A DNA stretch of 64,000 nucleotides from Flagellimonas pelagia (GTDB lineage Bacteria > Bacteroidota > Bacteroidia > Flavobacteriales > Flavobacteriaceae): NCBI RefSeq assembly GCF_003584135.1, contig NZ_QXFI01000033.1:310001-374000 (forward strand), given 5' to 3'. The position numbers were made by a program, and so were the translations under genes. The first letter of the stretch is position 1; the number at the start of each line of letters is the position of its first letter. A model generated the notes under the pieces. That model was not told the origin of the DNA, ran no database searches, and saw nothing but the letters and a program-made list of their open reading frames with translations. Below are positions 1 to 9,793 of this stretch, in pieces.

Positions 1-2964
1 AGCGGCGGAACATGCTGTTTGGAACTCCCCGTCCTTGATGACCCTTCCATCCCTCTTGGCATCCAAGATGGTCTTTTGGGTCATTTGGATACACATGGAG
101 CATTTTTCCATAACACCTCGGGAGCGAACATTCACATCTGGGTTGATAACCATTTTACCCAAATCGTTGTTCATATTGAAGTTGAACTCGTCGTTGTTGT
201 TGTACAAGAACCAGTTGAACCTACGTACTTTATAAGGACAGTTGTTGGCACAATACCTAGTACCCACGCAACGGTTGTAGGCCATATGGTTCTGACCTTG
301 CCTACTGTGCGATGTTGCCGCAACCGGACAAACCGTTTCACAAGGAGCATGGTTACAGTGCTGGCACATTACCGGCTGGAAGGCCACCTGTGGATTGGCA
401 GATGCATCTTCCATCTCCCTGAATCCGCCCAAGGAGCCTTTTTCTCCCCAAAGGCCGTCCATGCTTTCCTTTTTCTCGTTGTCTTCCTCAAAAGTCTCTT
501 CGGAAGAGTAATATCTATCGATGCGCAACCAGTGCATATCACGGGAACGACGCATTTCTCTTTTACCTACCACAGGAACGTTGTTCTCTGCATGACAAGC
601 GATCACACAAGCCCCACATCCTGTACAAGCATTCAAATCGATGGACAGGTTGAAGTGGTGTCCGATGGAACGATCAAAAGATTCCCAAAGATCGGCGTCA
701 GGTGACGTAACAGGAATTTCTTGATGGTTCAAGGAAACCTCAGGCATGTGGTTCCACTCGTGATGGTCTTTGGTATTGAAGATTTCCAAGGTGGTTTCCT
801 TGATGATATCCCCCCTACCCATCAACGTTTTGTGGGATTGGATACAGGCGAACTCGTGAACACCTGCAGCTTTTTCAACCGTCACAGATTGCACATTGGC
901 AAAATTGCCGTACAACGTATAGGCGTTCACACCAGTGGCCATTTCATCCTGCATACCGGCTTTCTTGCCATATCCGAAAGAAAGTCCAACGGTACCCACC
1001 GCCTGACCTGGCTGCACGATTACTGGAACATTTTCCAGCACCTTGCCATCCACGGTCAATTTGGCATAGTCTCCATTAAGACCTCCGTCCGCTACAATTT
1101 CATTTTCAAAGCCCCACTTTTCAGCATCGGCTTTGGATACGGTCACATAGTTGTCCCAAGACACCCTGGAAATAGGATCGGGAAACTCTTGCAACCATGG
1201 GTTGTTGGCCTGACGGCCATCCCCCATACCGGTTTTGGAATACAAAACCAACTCGGTTCCAGCACTTGTGGCATTCACCAAAGAGCGAATGGCAGAAGCA
1301 ATCGGCACCACAGTGGTCTCTTCTCCCTCCGTTGTATCGGCGGAAACCATTTCGGCAGTTTCTTCACCTTCAACAGCTGGAGCCATGAAAACACCATCTT
1401 GCAAGGCTTTGTTCCAAGAACCGCCCTGAAGGATATCGGTACTCCATGTTTCCTTGATGTAATCGTAATAGGTTTTCTCCATGCCCATCCAGCCCAACAA
1501 AGCCGTTTGGAACTGTTTGGTATCGAACAACTCGCGGATTGCGGGTTGCATCAAGCTATATTGTCCTTTCTTGAACTGTGCGTCACCCCAAGACTCCAAA
1601 TAGTGGGAAGCAGCCCCAACATAGTTGGCAGCTTGTGCCGTTTCATCATTGTTGAATGAAAAGGCAACGGACAAATCCACTTTTTCAAGTCCAGAGACAA
1701 ACTCTTCTGAATTGGGAAGGGTGTACACTGGGTTCACACCATCCATAAGCAATGCCCCAACGCGACCTGCATTCATATCGGCAACCAACTTGGTTACCTT
1801 GGCAGTATCTCCTTGGCGGATGTATTTTGGATTTTCAGTATCGAAAGCCTCACTGGCCAACAATTTGTTGATGGCCAATACCACGGTCTGCGCATTTACA
1901 TCGTTCAGACCAGTGACCACAACAGCTTTGCTGCCTGCTTTTTTAATTTCTGTGGCTACTTTTTCAACAGCTTCATCAACATCGGAAGTACCACCTCCCA
2001 CATTACTGCCATTCAATTTGCCGTACAATTTGGCCAAGGCTATTTTTTGCTGGGTAGGCGTCATTGGATAACGCTTGTCCGCATTGGCGCCTGACAAGGA
2101 CATGTTGGACTCCAACTGGATGTGTCTTGACATTTTACCATGCTTGGGCACCCTGCCTTTGGCATAGCCTCCTTCATAACCTCCACCTTGCCAATCTCCA
2201 AGAAAATCAGCTCCAAAGGAAACGATCAAATCGGCCTTTTCAAAGTCGTAATCGGCCAAGGCGCGTTCGCCATAAGCCGTTTGGTATGCGTTAAGGGCAG
2301 CATCCTCAGAAATGGCATCGTAAACCACATGGTTCACATTTTCACCATAAGCTGCCTTAAACTCAGCAATCAATTTATCCGTGGAAGGGCTCGCATAGGT
2401 CTGGGTCAACAAGACCACTTGCTTATTGGAACCTTTCAAACTGTTCAATTTGGCCCTCACCGTAGCATCAAGGACCTTCCATTCGATAGGTTCCCCTTTT
2501 GCCAATGGCCCTTGAACTCTTTTACTATCATAAAGGGAAAGCACGGAAGCCTGCACCCTGGCATTGGCACTTCCATTGACCTTGGCATCGGTATTGTTCT
2601 CGATCTTGATCGGCCTTCCTTCCCTAGTCTTTACCAAAATACTGGCAAAGTCAAATCCATCTGCAATGGTGGTGGCATAGTAGTTGGCCACACCGGGAAC
2701 AATTCGGTCCGGTTGCACCACATAAGGAATGGATTTGTGCACTGGGCCCTCACAGGCAGCAATGGTAGCCGCCGCTGTGCTGAAACCCACATATTTCAAA
2801 AAGTCCCTTCTGGAGGTATTGGAGGCCGACAGGTTTTCCTTGTCGCCCAAAAACTCATCAACGGGAATCTGTTCTGTAAACTCGTTGTGTCTTAGCGCCT
2901 CAACAATGGAATCGTTCGGATTCAACTCCGCTTCACTTTTCCAATATTTCTTGTTTGATGCCAT
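1..2964 (-). CDS. actB: Alternative complex III subunit ActB (TAT-type molybdopterin-oxidoreductase-like/ferredoxin fusion), 3' end outside window
   Basis: Iron-sulfur subunit of alternative complex III, which moves electrons from menaquinol towards cytochrome c or the terminal oxidase. The ATG at 2964 opens 988 codons that run off the left edge. About 50 hydrophilic residues precede a twin-arginine signal (SRRDFLKYVG, R52-R53) ending in AAC (Cys71), the arrangement of TAT-variant-translocated ActB proteins. Residues about 75-740 are the molybdopterin-oxidoreductase-like part; in known ActB proteins this part binds no molybdenum. From residue about 778 come ferredoxin-type cysteine groups: CTGCGACVIAC, CQHCNHAPCETVCP, CVGTRYCANNCP and CSMC, and the last group is cut at the edge. 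In known ActB proteins these hold three 4Fe-4S clusters and one 3Fe-4S cluster. It lies 33 bp downstream of actA in the same operon. The family call is secure. Confidence 0.95.
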   Translation of the reverse strand, partial: MASNKKYWKSEAELNPNDSIVEALRHNEFTEQIPVDEFLGDKENLSASNTSRRDFLKYVGFSTAAATIAACEGPVHKSIPYVVQPDRIVPGVANYYATTIADGFDFASILVKTREGRPIKIENNTDAKVNGSANARVQASVLSLYDSKRVQGPLAKGEPIEWKVLDATVRAKLNSLKGSNKQVVLLTQTYASPSTDKLIAEFKAAYGENVNHVVYDAISEDAALNAYQTAYGERALADYDFEKADLIVSFGADFLGDWQGGGYEGGYAKGRVPKHGKMSRHIQLESNMSLSGANADKRYPMTPTQQKIALAKLYGKLNGSNVGGGTSDVDEAVEKVATEIKKAGSKAVVVTGLNDVNAQTVVLAINKLLASEAFDTENPKYIRQGDTAKVTKLVADMNAGRVGALLMDGVNPVYTLPNSEEFVSGLEKVDLSVAFSFNNDETAQAANYVGAASHYLESWGDAQFKKGQYSLMQPAIRELFDTKQFQTALLGWMGMEKTYYDYIKETWSTDILQGGSWNKALQDGVFMAPAVEGEETAEMVSADTTEGEETTVVPIASAIRSLVNATSAGTELVLYSKTGMGDGRQANNPWLQEFPDPISRVSWDNYVTVSKADAEKWGFENEIVADGGLNGDYAKLTVDGKVLENVPVIVQPGQAVGTVGLSFGYGKKAGMQDEMATGVNAYTLYGNFANVQSVTVEKAAGVHEFACIQSHKTLMGRGDIIKETTLEIFNTKDHHEWNHMPEVSLNHQEIPVTSPDADLWESFDRSIGHHFNLSIDLNACTGCGACVIACHAENNVPVVGKREMRRSRDMHWLRIDRYYSSEETFEEDNEKKESMDGLWGEKGSLGGFREMEDASANPQVAFQPVMCQHCNHAPCETVCPVAATSHSRQGQNHMAYNRCVGTRYCANNCPYKVRRFNWFLYNNNDEFNFNMNNDLGKMVINPDVNVRSRGVMEKCSMCIQMTQKTILDAKRDGRVIKDGEFQTACSAA

Positions 2965-2997
2965 ACGATATATCTGAGATTATCTGCTTTTTAATTC

Positions 2998-4341
2998 TTA
3001 ATAGTGACACTTACCACATTCGATACCACCCATCATGGCCGCGGTCAATTGCTCCACACCATATTTTTTGGACAGTTCTTCATGAATGGCTTCGTAGTAT
3101 TCATTGCCCTCCATCTTCACGTTGGTGGTACGGTGACAATTGATACACCATCCCATGGTAAGCGGAGCAAATTGCTCAACGATTTCCATTTCCTCAACCG
3201 GACCGTGACAAGTTTGACAGGCCACACCCGCCACAGAAACGTGCTGTGAGTGGTTGAAGTAGGCAAAATCGGGTAGATTGTGGATCCTTACCCATTCCAC
3301 AGGCTGTGTCTCACCTGTATATTTTTGATTTTCCTCATCCCATCCTACGGCCTTGTACAATTTCTTGATCTCGCCAGTGTAGAAATCATTGGTATGCCCG
3401 GCAGCCAAATCCTCAGCAGAAGGCCCTTCAGGGTTTCCTGCATATTGGTAAATGGATTTGTGGCAGTTCATACATACATTTAACGAAGGGATACCTGAAG
3501 TTTTGGATACCCTTGCGGAGGAGTGGCAATATTTACATTCAATCTTGTTATCCCCGGCGTGCACCTTGTGCGAGAAGTGGATAGGCTGAACAGGGGCGTA
3601 ACCCTGATCCACACCAACCTGCATCATATAGCCGTAAGCAAAATAGGCACTTGCCAATAAAAGGAAAATCGTGGTCACCAACACCAAGAACTGGTTTTGG
3701 GCAAACGCCTTCCAAATGGGCAATCTTTTTTCTTTTTCTTTATCCAGAATGACTCCATTGGCTTCGGCGATGCGGCGCAAGGTCTTGTTCACCAATATCA
3801 ACATCACCACCAACAATCCAAAGACAAGGGCCAAAGCACCCAAGATCATCTCATTGGAAATACCTCCTGATGCATCACCAGAACCAGCACCAGTATCAGC
3901 AGCGGTTGCCGTAGCGGCAGCCGGAGTTGCCGGAGGCGCGGCGGTATAGGCCAAAATATTATCGATATCTTCATTGGACAGCGTAGGGAAAGGCGTCATG
4001 GCCGCTTGATTGAACTCCGCATAGAGCGCAGTGGCATAAGCATCGCCAGAGGCAATCACCCCGGGACTGTTCTTTACCCAAGCATAGATCCATTCACGAT
4101 CCAATCCGGCATCGTCCGCCAAACGTTGTTCCACATTGGCCAACGCAGGACCGGTCATCTTACGGTCAAGCGCGTGACAAGCGGCACAGTTTTGGTTGAA
4201 GAGCTGTTTTCCTTTTGCAGGATCACCCCCACCCGTTTCAGCGGCGGCTGTTTCTTCCTGTGCATAAAAAGATGTGGAGAAAAGTAGGAGAGATAAACCT
4301 AAAACTTTAGAAAATAGATGGCGGTATAAAACCTTTTTCAT
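2998..4341 (-). CDS. actA: Alternative complex III subunit ActA, multihaem cytochrome c with an extra N-terminal monohaem domain
   Basis: First gene of the alternative complex III operon; periplasmic, membrane-tethered cytochrome c. The 447-residue protein begins with a signal peptide (MKKVLYRHLFSKVLGL..., ending near FYAQ). A monohaem cytochrome c domain follows (CAACH at about residues 52-56), then an Ala/Pro-rich linker, two hydrophobic membrane segments (about residues 165-185 and 215-235), and a C-terminal domain with five CxxCH sites: CKYCH, CMNCH, CQTCH, CINCH and CGKCH. Six haem sites in total are visible. The frame stays open to 4431, but the ATG at 4341 is chosen because it gives a normal signal peptide and because a promoter (4429-4459) would lie inside the longer version. 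The pentahaem part is the standard ActA. The N-terminal monohaem domain looks like a fused electron carrier. Confidence 0.93.
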   Translation of the reverse strand: MKKVLYRHLFSKVLGLSLLLFSTSFYAQEETAAAETGGGDPAKGKQLFNQNCAACHALDRKMTGPALANVEQRLADDAGLDREWIYAWVKNSPGVIASGDAYATALYAEFNQAAMTPFPTLSNEDIDNILAYTAAPPATPAAATATAADTGAGSGDASGGISNEMILGALALVFGLLVVMLILVNKTLRRIAEANGVILDKEKEKRLPIWKAFAQNQFLVLVTTIFLLLASAYFAYGYMMQVGVDQGYAPVQPIHFSHKVHAGDNKIECKYCHSSARVSKTSGIPSLNVCMNCHKSIYQYAGNPEGPSAEDLAAGHTNDFYTGEIKKLYKAVGWDEENQKYTGETQPVEWVRIHNLPDFAYFNHSQHVSVAGVACQTCHGPVEEMEIVEQFAPLTMGWCINCHRTTNVKMEGNEYYEAIHEELSKKYGVEQLTAAMMGGIECGKCHY

Positions 4342-4428
4342 ATTTACGAAATTTCTATCGAAATCCTTGGCACGATTCTTTCTATTGAAATTGAGAACAA
4401 TAGCTTTTTCAGCTACCAAGAGTGGCAA

Positions 4429-4459
4429 CAAAAGTAAGACATACAGGCATTTTTTAAAA
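4429..4459 (-). promoter_or_regulatory. Candidate promoter of the alternative complex III operon
   Basis: On the minus strand a TACTTTTG box (4429-4436) matches the Bacteroidota -7 consensus TAnnTTTG. A TTTT element lies 19 bp upstream and is one base off the -33 TTTG. It would leave a leader of about 80 nt before actA at 4341, which supports that start. Confidence 0.5.
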
Positions 4460-4535
4460 TGTTAAGGTATTTATAACATCTAATTTATAAAGATTCTAAA
4501 TAAACTGGCTCGATCAGGTTTAAAACAGAATAAAT

Positions 4536-4543
4536 TACATTTG
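4536..4543 (+). promoter_or_regulatory. Candidate -7 box upstream of the SPOR-domain gene
   Basis: TACATTTG followed by C, about 34 bp before the ATG at 4577, matches TAnnTTTG. No good -33 TTTG is seen at the expected spacing, so this is a partial match. Confidence 0.4.
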
Positions 4544-4576
4544 CACGAACAGATAATCCAAAAGTACCGGAACAAC

Positions 4577-4951
4577 ATGAAAACTTCCGTATTTACTGCT
4601 ATTTTGCTAGGTTTGTCCCTTCATCTTTCTGCACAGGAGGGCAAGGTGACCATCCAGCAGGACCCAAAAATTGACGAGCTGGTAAAATTATATGCCGATG
4701 TAAATTCCAAATCGGGATTTTATCAGATCCAAGTTGGCTTTGGGGACTATCAAATGGCCCAAAACCTCAAATCTCAAATTGATATAGATTTTCCAGGATG
4801 GTATTCCAAAATAGAGTTTGAATCGCCCACCTATCGCGTTAGATTGGGCAAGTTCAAGACCATACTGGAAGCGGAACGAAAATATCTCGAAGTCCGAAAA
4901 AAATACCCGGATGCCATGCTCTTAAAACCGGAGAGCGAATCCAAGCCATAA
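4577..4951 (+). CDS. Small secreted SPOR-domain protein
   Basis: A 124-residue exported protein. A signal peptide (MKTSVFTAILLGLSLHLSAQ) leads to a short linker and then a single SPOR domain over roughly residues 45-115 (GFYQIQVGFGDY at its start, YRVRLGKFKT in the middle). SPOR domains bind peptidoglycan, usually denuded glycan strands at division sites, so a periplasmic cell-wall role is likely. The frame extends upstream to 4541, but the ATG at 4577 is used because it starts the signal peptide exactly and leaves the -7 box outside the gene. The gene stands alone between the complex III operon (divergent) and infB (convergent), and is closed by a shared hairpin terminator. Confidence 0.8.
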   Translation: MKTSVFTAILLGLSLHLSAQEGKVTIQQDPKIDELVKLYADVNSKSGFYQIQVGFGDYQMAQNLKSQIDIDFPGWYSKIEFESPTYRVRLGKFKTILEAERKYLEVRKKYPDAMLLKPESESKP

Positions 4952-4952
4952 A

Positions 4953-4986
4953 AAAATCCCGCCGAAAGCGGGATTTTCTTTTTTTG
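4953..4986. terminator. Bidirectional intrinsic terminator between the SPOR gene and infB
   Basis: ATCCCGC-CGAAA-GCGGGAT stem (4956-4974) with an A-run on the left and a T-run on the right. It can end transcripts on both strands: the SPOR gene (+) and the rimP-nusA-infB operon (-). Confidence 0.85.
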
Positions 4987-4998
4987 ATAATTTTCTCA

Positions 4999-7716
4999 TT
5001 ACAGCTTTTTCTTCACTGCAACTTCTTGGAAGGCTTCCACAATATCACCTTCTCTTATGTCATTATAGTTCTTGATCTGCAATCCACAGTCATATCCTTT
5101 GGACACTTCCTTCACATCATCCTTAAATCGTTTCAAGGAAGCTAATTCGCCTGTATAGACGACCACTCCATCTCGGATTAGCCTTATTTGTGAATTTCGG
5201 AAAATCTTGCCACTGGTCACCATACAACCTGCAATGGTACCGACCTTGGAAATCTTGAAAGTTTCCCTGATCTCGGCATTACCCGTGATTTCCTCCTTGA
5301 TCTCTGGGGACAACATACCTTCCATGGCATCCTTAAGATCGTTGATGGCATCATAGATGATGGAATACGTTCTGATATCGATTTCCTCCTTGTCGGCAAC
5401 CTGACGGGCGTTGCCCATCGGTCTTACGTTAAATCCAATGATGATAGCATCAGATGCACTGGCCAACAATACGTCCGATTCAGTAATGGCACCCACCCCT
5501 TTGTGGATGATGTTCACTTGGATCTCCGCGGTTGAAAGTTTTTGGAACGAATCGGTCAAGGCCTCTACGGAACCGTCCACATCACCTTTCAGGATAATGT
5601 TCAATTCCTTGAAGTCACCCAATGCGATTCGTCTTCCAATCTCATCCAAGGTAATATGGCGCTGTGTCCTTACGGATTGCTCGCGTTGCAATTGGGAACG
5701 CTTGGCGGCAATCTGCTTAGCTTCACGCTCATCTTCCAACACGTTGAACCTATCACCGGCCTGCGGCGCACCATCCAATCCCAAAATGGATATTGGGGTT
5801 GAAGGTCCAGCTTTCTTGATGCTTTTTCCTCTCTCATCCTGCATGGCTTTTACCTTACCACTGCAGGTTCCGGCCAAGACGTAATCCCCGATGTTCAATG
5901 TACCCGATTGTACCAAGACCGTGGAAACATATCCTCTACCTTTGTCCAAAAAGGCTTCCACAACAGTACCGGAAGCAAGTTTGTCGGGATTTGCCTGGAG
6001 CTCCAACAATTCGGCTTCCAGCAATACTTTTTCCAACAATTCCTTCACGCCCTGCCCTGTTTTGGCAGAAATATCATGGGACTGGATCTTACCTCCCCAA
6101 TCCTCGACCAAGAGGTTCATTTGGGCAAGTCCTTCCTTAATCTTATCCGGATTTGCCGTTGGCTTATCCACTTTGTTGATCGCAAACACTATAGGAACCC
6201 CAGCGGCTTGTGCATGGCTGATAGCTTCCTTGGTCTGCGGCATGATGTCGTCATCCGCAGCGATCACAATGATCGCGATATCCGTTACCTGTGCTCCACG
6301 GGCACGCATTGCGGTAAATGCTTCGTGACCCGGTGTATCGAGGAACGTTATTTTTTGGCCGCCTTCCAAGGTAACCCCATATGCACCAATGTGCTGGGTG
6401 ATTCCCCCGCTTTCTCCGGCAATTACATTCTCTTCCCTAATATAGTCCAACAAAGAGGTCTTACCGTGATCTACGTGACCCATTACGGTAACGATCGGAG
6501 CCCTTGGTTTCAAATCTTCAGCGGCATCCACTTCTTCCTCAATGGATTCTTCGATCTCGGCAGTAACAAATTCTACCTCATAACCAAATTCATCGGCCAC
6601 TATGGAAAGGGTTTCCGCATCCAAACGTTGGTTCATGGTCACCATGATACCCAGGGACATACAGGCAGAAATGATTTTTGTAGTGGGCACATCCATCATG
6701 GCAGCTACCTCGTTCACGGTAACGAACTCGGTAACCTTGAGGATTTTGCTTTCCAATTCCTGCTGTTCCAGGTCTTTTTCCGTTTGTTGACGGTGCTGGT
6801 CCCTTTTCTCCCTGCGATATTTGGCCCCTTTGCCCTTACTGGCCTTGCCTTGGAGTTTTTCCAAGGTTTCCCTTACCTGCTTTTGTACTTCTTCCTCTGT
6901 AGGCTCCACTTTAGGAACAGCAGTTCGCTGACCACCTTTTCTACCAATTCCATTGCCTCCTCCCGGTCTATTGGGACGTCCGTTACCGGACTGTGGCCCT
7001 CCATTTTTAACGATACGTTTTCTGCGCTTTCTCCTATCCGCACCTGCATCTGAAGAACCTCCATTGGACTTTTGGCTGTCCTCTTTCTTCTTCTTTGGTT
7101 TTTCGAATTGGGAAAGGTCTATTTTATCACCAGTGATCTTAGGCCCGGAAAGTTTTTGGTATTGGGTTTTTATGGTACCGGACTCCTTGGGTTGCTCCTC
7201 CGTCTTCTCTTCCTTTACTTCTTTTGGCTCAACCTTCTCCTCTACTTTTTTGACTTCTACTTCTTTTGGTTTTTCCTCTACAGGGGCAGGCGTAGGCTTG
7301 GGTTCTTCTACCGTTTGTTTTGGCTCTTCCTCTTTGGGTTGACTTGGCTTTTCGTCCAAATCTATTTTACCAACGGTCTTGGGACCGGCAAGCTCGGCCT
7401 TGGCCTTGATCACCTGCTGCTCCGCATTGCGTTTTTCCCTAGCAATCCTTCGCTCTTCCTGTTCCTGTTCCATTTGGACTCGGATAGCTTCTTTTTCCTT
7501 CCTTTTCTCCTCACCAACTTCTTTGGAAGCTACTTTTTTACTCTTATCCGTTTGGAACTCATCCAACAGGACCTGATACACCTCATCTGAAATTTTTGTG
7601 GTAGGACGTGCCTCTACCTCATGGCCCTCAGAGGCCAGGTAGTCTACCGCCCTTTCCAGTGAAATGTTCAATTCCCTAAGAACTTTATTAAGTCGTATCG
7701 TTGGATTTTCTGCCAT
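4999..7716 (-). CDS. infB: Translation initiation factor IF-2
   Basis: GTPase that delivers initiator fMet-tRNA to the 30S subunit and promotes subunit joining. It has 905 residues. The N-terminal IF2_N segment ([21 protein letters not shown]) is followed by a long, charged Lys/Glu/Pro-rich and then Gly-rich linker (about residues 60-330), a second IF2_N-like segment, and the G domain from about residue 405. The G domain shows GHVDHGKT (G1), DTPGHE (G3), NKVD (G4) and SAKTGQG (G5). Domains II-IV follow. It is the last gene of the rimP-nusA-infB operon, 41 bp after nusA, and is followed by a hairpin terminator. Large frames on the opposite strand are shadows of its repetitive coding sequence. 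Confidence 0.98.
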   Translation of the reverse strand: MAENPTIRLNKVLRELNISLERAVDYLASEGHEVEARPTTKISDEVYQVLLDEFQTDKSKKVASKEVGEEKRKEKEAIRVQMEQEQEERRIAREKRNAEQQVIKAKAELAGPKTVGKIDLDEKPSQPKEEEPKQTVEEPKPTPAPVEEKPKEVEVKKVEEKVEPKEVKEEKTEEQPKESGTIKTQYQKLSGPKITGDKIDLSQFEKPKKKKEDSQKSNGGSSDAGADRRKRRKRIVKNGGPQSGNGRPNRPGGGNGIGRKGGQRTAVPKVEPTEEEVQKQVRETLEKLQGKASKGKGAKYRREKRDQHRQQTEKDLEQQELESKILKVTEFVTVNEVAAMMDVPTTKIISACMSLGIMVTMNQRLDAETLSIVADEFGYEVEFVTAEIEESIEEEVDAAEDLKPRAPIVTVMGHVDHGKTSLLDYIREENVIAGESGGITQHIGAYGVTLEGGQKITFLDTPGHEAFTAMRARGAQVTDIAIIVIAADDDIMPQTKEAISHAQAAGVPIVFAINKVDKPTANPDKIKEGLAQMNLLVEDWGGKIQSHDISAKTGQGVKELLEKVLLEAELLELQANPDKLASGTVVEAFLDKGRGYVSTVLVQSGTLNIGDYVLAGTCSGKVKAMQDERGKSIKKAGPSTPISILGLDGAPQAGDRFNVLEDEREAKQIAAKRSQLQREQSVRTQRHITLDEIGRRIALGDFKELNIILKGDVDGSVEALTDSFQKLSTAEIQVNIIHKGVGAITESDVLLASASDAIIIGFNVRPMGNARQVADKEEIDIRTYSIIYDAINDLKDAMEGMLSPEIKEEITGNAEIRETFKISKVGTIAGCMVTSGKIFRNSQIRLIRDGVVVYTGELASLKRFKDDVKEVSKGYDCGLQIKNYNDIREGDIVEAFQEVAVKKKL

Positions 7717-7757
7717 AAATTAATTTCCTTGCCCTAAAATTCGCTGCTAATATAAGT

Positions 7758-8990
7758 CTAATCTTCAAATTCTTCCTTCAGGATGCGAATCACATCCAGG
7801 ATTGTTTCTTCTTCCAAATCGGTTCGCTTAGCCAAGTCGGTCACATCTTGCTCCAAAACACTACGTGCGGTATCCAAACCGATCTTCTTGAGTTCCTCAA
7901 TCACCCAACTTTCAATTTCATCTGAAAACTCGGTCAATTCCACATCTTCCTCAACACCTTCACGGAACACATCTATTTCGTAACCAGTCAATTGGCCTGC
8001 CAATCGAATGTTATGTCCACCCCTGCCGATAGCCTTGGAAACTTCCTCTGGCTTAAGATATACCTGGGCGGTTTTTTTCTCTTCGTTCAATTTTACCGAT
8101 GAAACCTTCGCAGGGCTCAATGCCCTTGTAATCATCAATTGAGGATTATTGGTCCAGTTGATCACATCGATGTTTTCATTGCCCAACTCGCGGACAATTC
8201 CATGGATACGAGACCCTTTCATCCCCACACAGGCACCTACCGGATCGATCCTATCATCATAGGAATCCACGGCCACCTTGGCTTTTTCACCAGGAATACG
8301 AACCGCCTTTTTGATCGTGATCAATCCATCGAACACTTCCGGGATTTCCTGGAAGAACAATTGCTCCAAGAAAATAGGTGAAGTCCTCGACATGATGATG
8401 GTCGGCTTGTTCCCTTTCAACTCAACACTTTCAATGATACCACGGACATTGTCCCCTTTACGGAAAAAGTCGGATGGAATCTGTTTTTCCTTTGGAAGGA
8501 TAATCTCGTTTCCTTCATCGTCCAACAAGATCACGGCCTTGTGGCGAATGTGGTGCACCTCAGCGGTATAGATTTCACCTTCCAAATCCTTGAACTGCTT
8601 ATAAATTGTGGTGTTATCGTGCTCATGGATCTTGGAAATCAAGTTTTGGCGCAAGGCCAAAATGGCCCTTCTTCCCAAGTCAATAAGTTTCACTTCTTCG
8701 GAAACATCTTCTCCCACCTCAAAATCCGGCTCGATCCTTCTGGCTTCGGTAAGGGATATTTCCTCATTGGGATCTTCTACTTCCCCATCTTCCACAACCA
8801 CTCGGTTTCTCCATATCTCCAAATCCCCTTTATCCGGGTTGATGATGATATCAAAATTGTCGTCAGAACCAAACTTCTTCTTGAGGGCACTTCGGAACAC
8901 TTCTTCCAAAATGGCCATCAGGGTCACCCTGTCTATAAACTTATCGTCCTTGAACTCCGAAAAGGATTCGATGAGCGCTAGGTTTTCCAT
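7758..8990 (-). CDS. nusA: Transcription termination/antitermination factor NusA
   Basis: RNA-polymerase-associated factor that modulates pausing, hairpin-dependent termination and antitermination. The 410 residues comprise an N-terminal polymerase-binding domain (about 1-125), an S1 domain (EIYTAEVHHIRHKAVILL region), and two KH domains with GxxGxxI-type loops (CVGMKGSRIHGI and AIGRGGHNIRLAG). A short C-terminal region follows (LEEETILDVIRILKEEFED); there are no full acidic repeats as in Escherichia coli. It sits 13 bp after rimP in the conserved rimP-nusA-infB order. NusA acts on hairpin terminators, so the hairpin in this operon's own leader (9477-9504) suggests feedback control; this is inference. 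Confidence 0.98.
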   Translation of the reverse strand: MENLALIESFSEFKDDKFIDRVTLMAILEEVFRSALKKKFGSDDNFDIIINPDKGDLEIWRNRVVVEDGEVEDPNEEISLTEARRIEPDFEVGEDVSEEVKLIDLGRRAILALRQNLISKIHEHDNTTIYKQFKDLEGEIYTAEVHHIRHKAVILLDDEGNEIILPKEKQIPSDFFRKGDNVRGIIESVELKGNKPTIIMSRTSPIFLEQLFFQEIPEVFDGLITIKKAVRIPGEKAKVAVDSYDDRIDPVGACVGMKGSRIHGIVRELGNENIDVINWTNNPQLMITRALSPAKVSSVKLNEEKKTAQVYLKPEEVSKAIGRGGHNIRLAGQLTGYEIDVFREGVEEDVELTEFSDEIESWVIEELKKIGLDTARSVLEQDVTDLAKRTDLEEETILDVIRILKEEFED

Positions 8991-9003
8991 TTTTCTACTA
9001 CGA

Positions 9004-9465
9004 TTAAAATTTTAATATAACTTTTGCTTCTTGGATATCAGAAAATGCAATTTCCTGCTTTTTCTGTACTGTTACCTTTCCCTTACCTGTTGGTTTGGGC
9101 TCACGGGCCTTCCACTCCAAGGTAATACTATTTTCAGAGGCATCCACCAAAGTCCCTTCCAATTCTTGACCAGTGGTGCGTACCTTTATTTGTCGTCCAA
9201 TATTCTTGGTATACTGACGTGGAAATCGCATGGGAGAAGCCGCTCCTGCGGAGGCCACTTCGAGAGAGAAGTCCTCTTCCTCCCGATCGAGGTTATGCTC
9301 AATGGCCCTGCTCACATCCATACAATCCTGCAGACTGACTCCTTTATCACCGTCCAAAACCACCTTTATGGTATTGTCCCCGCCTACGGTAAAATCAATC
9401 AAAAACAAGGAAGGACGTTCCTCCAAGGCCTTGTTCAACAACGATTCCACTTTTTCCTTCAACAT
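9004..9465 (-). CDS. rimP: Ribosome maturation factor RimP
   Basis: Assembly factor for the 30S subunit. The 153-residue protein has the two-domain RimP layout: an N-terminal alpha/beta domain (IDFTVGGDNTIKVVLDGDKG, then SRAIEHNLDRE) and a C-terminal SH3-like barrel with GRQIKVRT and LVDASENSITLEW. It is the first gene of the rimP-nusA-infB operon. The ATG at 9465 is preceded by a leader with a perfect 8-bp hairpin and T-rich tract, and by a promoter at 9534-9566. Confidence 0.95.
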   Translation of the reverse strand: MLKEKVESLLNKALEERPSLFLIDFTVGGDNTIKVVLDGDKGVSLQDCMDVSRAIEHNLDREEEDFSLEVASAGAASPMRFPRQYTKNIGRQIKVRTTGQELEGTLVDASENSITLEWKAREPKPTGKGKVTVQKKQEIAFSDIQEAKVILKF

Positions 9466-9476
9466 AAGAGATCAGC

Positions 9477-9504
9477 AATAAAAGAGGGGACCCAAAGTCC
9501 CCTC
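9477..9504 (-). terminator. Terminator-like hairpin in the rimP leader (possible attenuator)
   Basis: On the minus strand, GAGGGGAC-TTTGG-GTCCCCTC forms a perfect 8-bp stem (9484-9504) followed directly by TTTTATT (9483-9477). It lies about 12-40 nt before the rimP ATG and about 30 nt after the -7 box of the candidate promoter. There is no minus-strand gene upstream for it to terminate. Confidence 0.6.
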
Positions 9505-9533
9505 ATGAATACTTCTATATCCGTTCAGTGGTG

Positions 9534-9566
9534 CAAATATACGACAAATATTCCTGTAACTGCAAG
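9534..9566 (-). promoter_or_regulatory. Candidate promoter of rimP-nusA-infB
   Basis: TATATTTG (9534-9541) is a perfect TAnnTTTG -7 box. CTTG lies 21 bp upstream (9563-9566), one base off the -33 TTTG. The predicted leader is about 60-65 nt and contains the hairpin at 9484-9504. Confidence 0.6.
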
Positions 9567-9765
9567 TATGTGGTACACAAAACATTTGATACAACTTTAT
9601 TCATGATGCATTTGGTCTAGATTAACCCAATATTACTTGCCCTCTCCAATACCGCTCTATGTAAATTTCAAAAGGATGAGCATATCCCAGACTCAACAAA
9701 TTTACCCATTAACATGGCTATTTCCCCATTTCACAACAAATATTTTCAGTAAAGCATACCAAGAT

Positions 9766-9773
9766 TAGTTTTG
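9766..9773 (+). promoter_or_regulatory. Candidate -7 box upstream of the large secreted protein gene
   Basis: TAGTTTTG matches TAnnTTTG. A TTTTC stretch lies about 19 bp upstream as a weak -33. The start codon at 9794 follows about 20 nt later, preceded by AAGGA. Confidence 0.4.
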
Positions 9774-9793
9774 TATGCAAATCAACAAGGAAC

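Noticed and set aside
721..1659. 312-codon open frame on the plus strand
   Set aside because: Antisense to actB, whose strand has clear cofactor motifs; no recognisable protein features.
5908..7053. 381-codon open frame on the plus strand
   Set aside because: Antisense to infB. The long open frame arises from its biased Lys/Glu/Gly-rich coding sequence.
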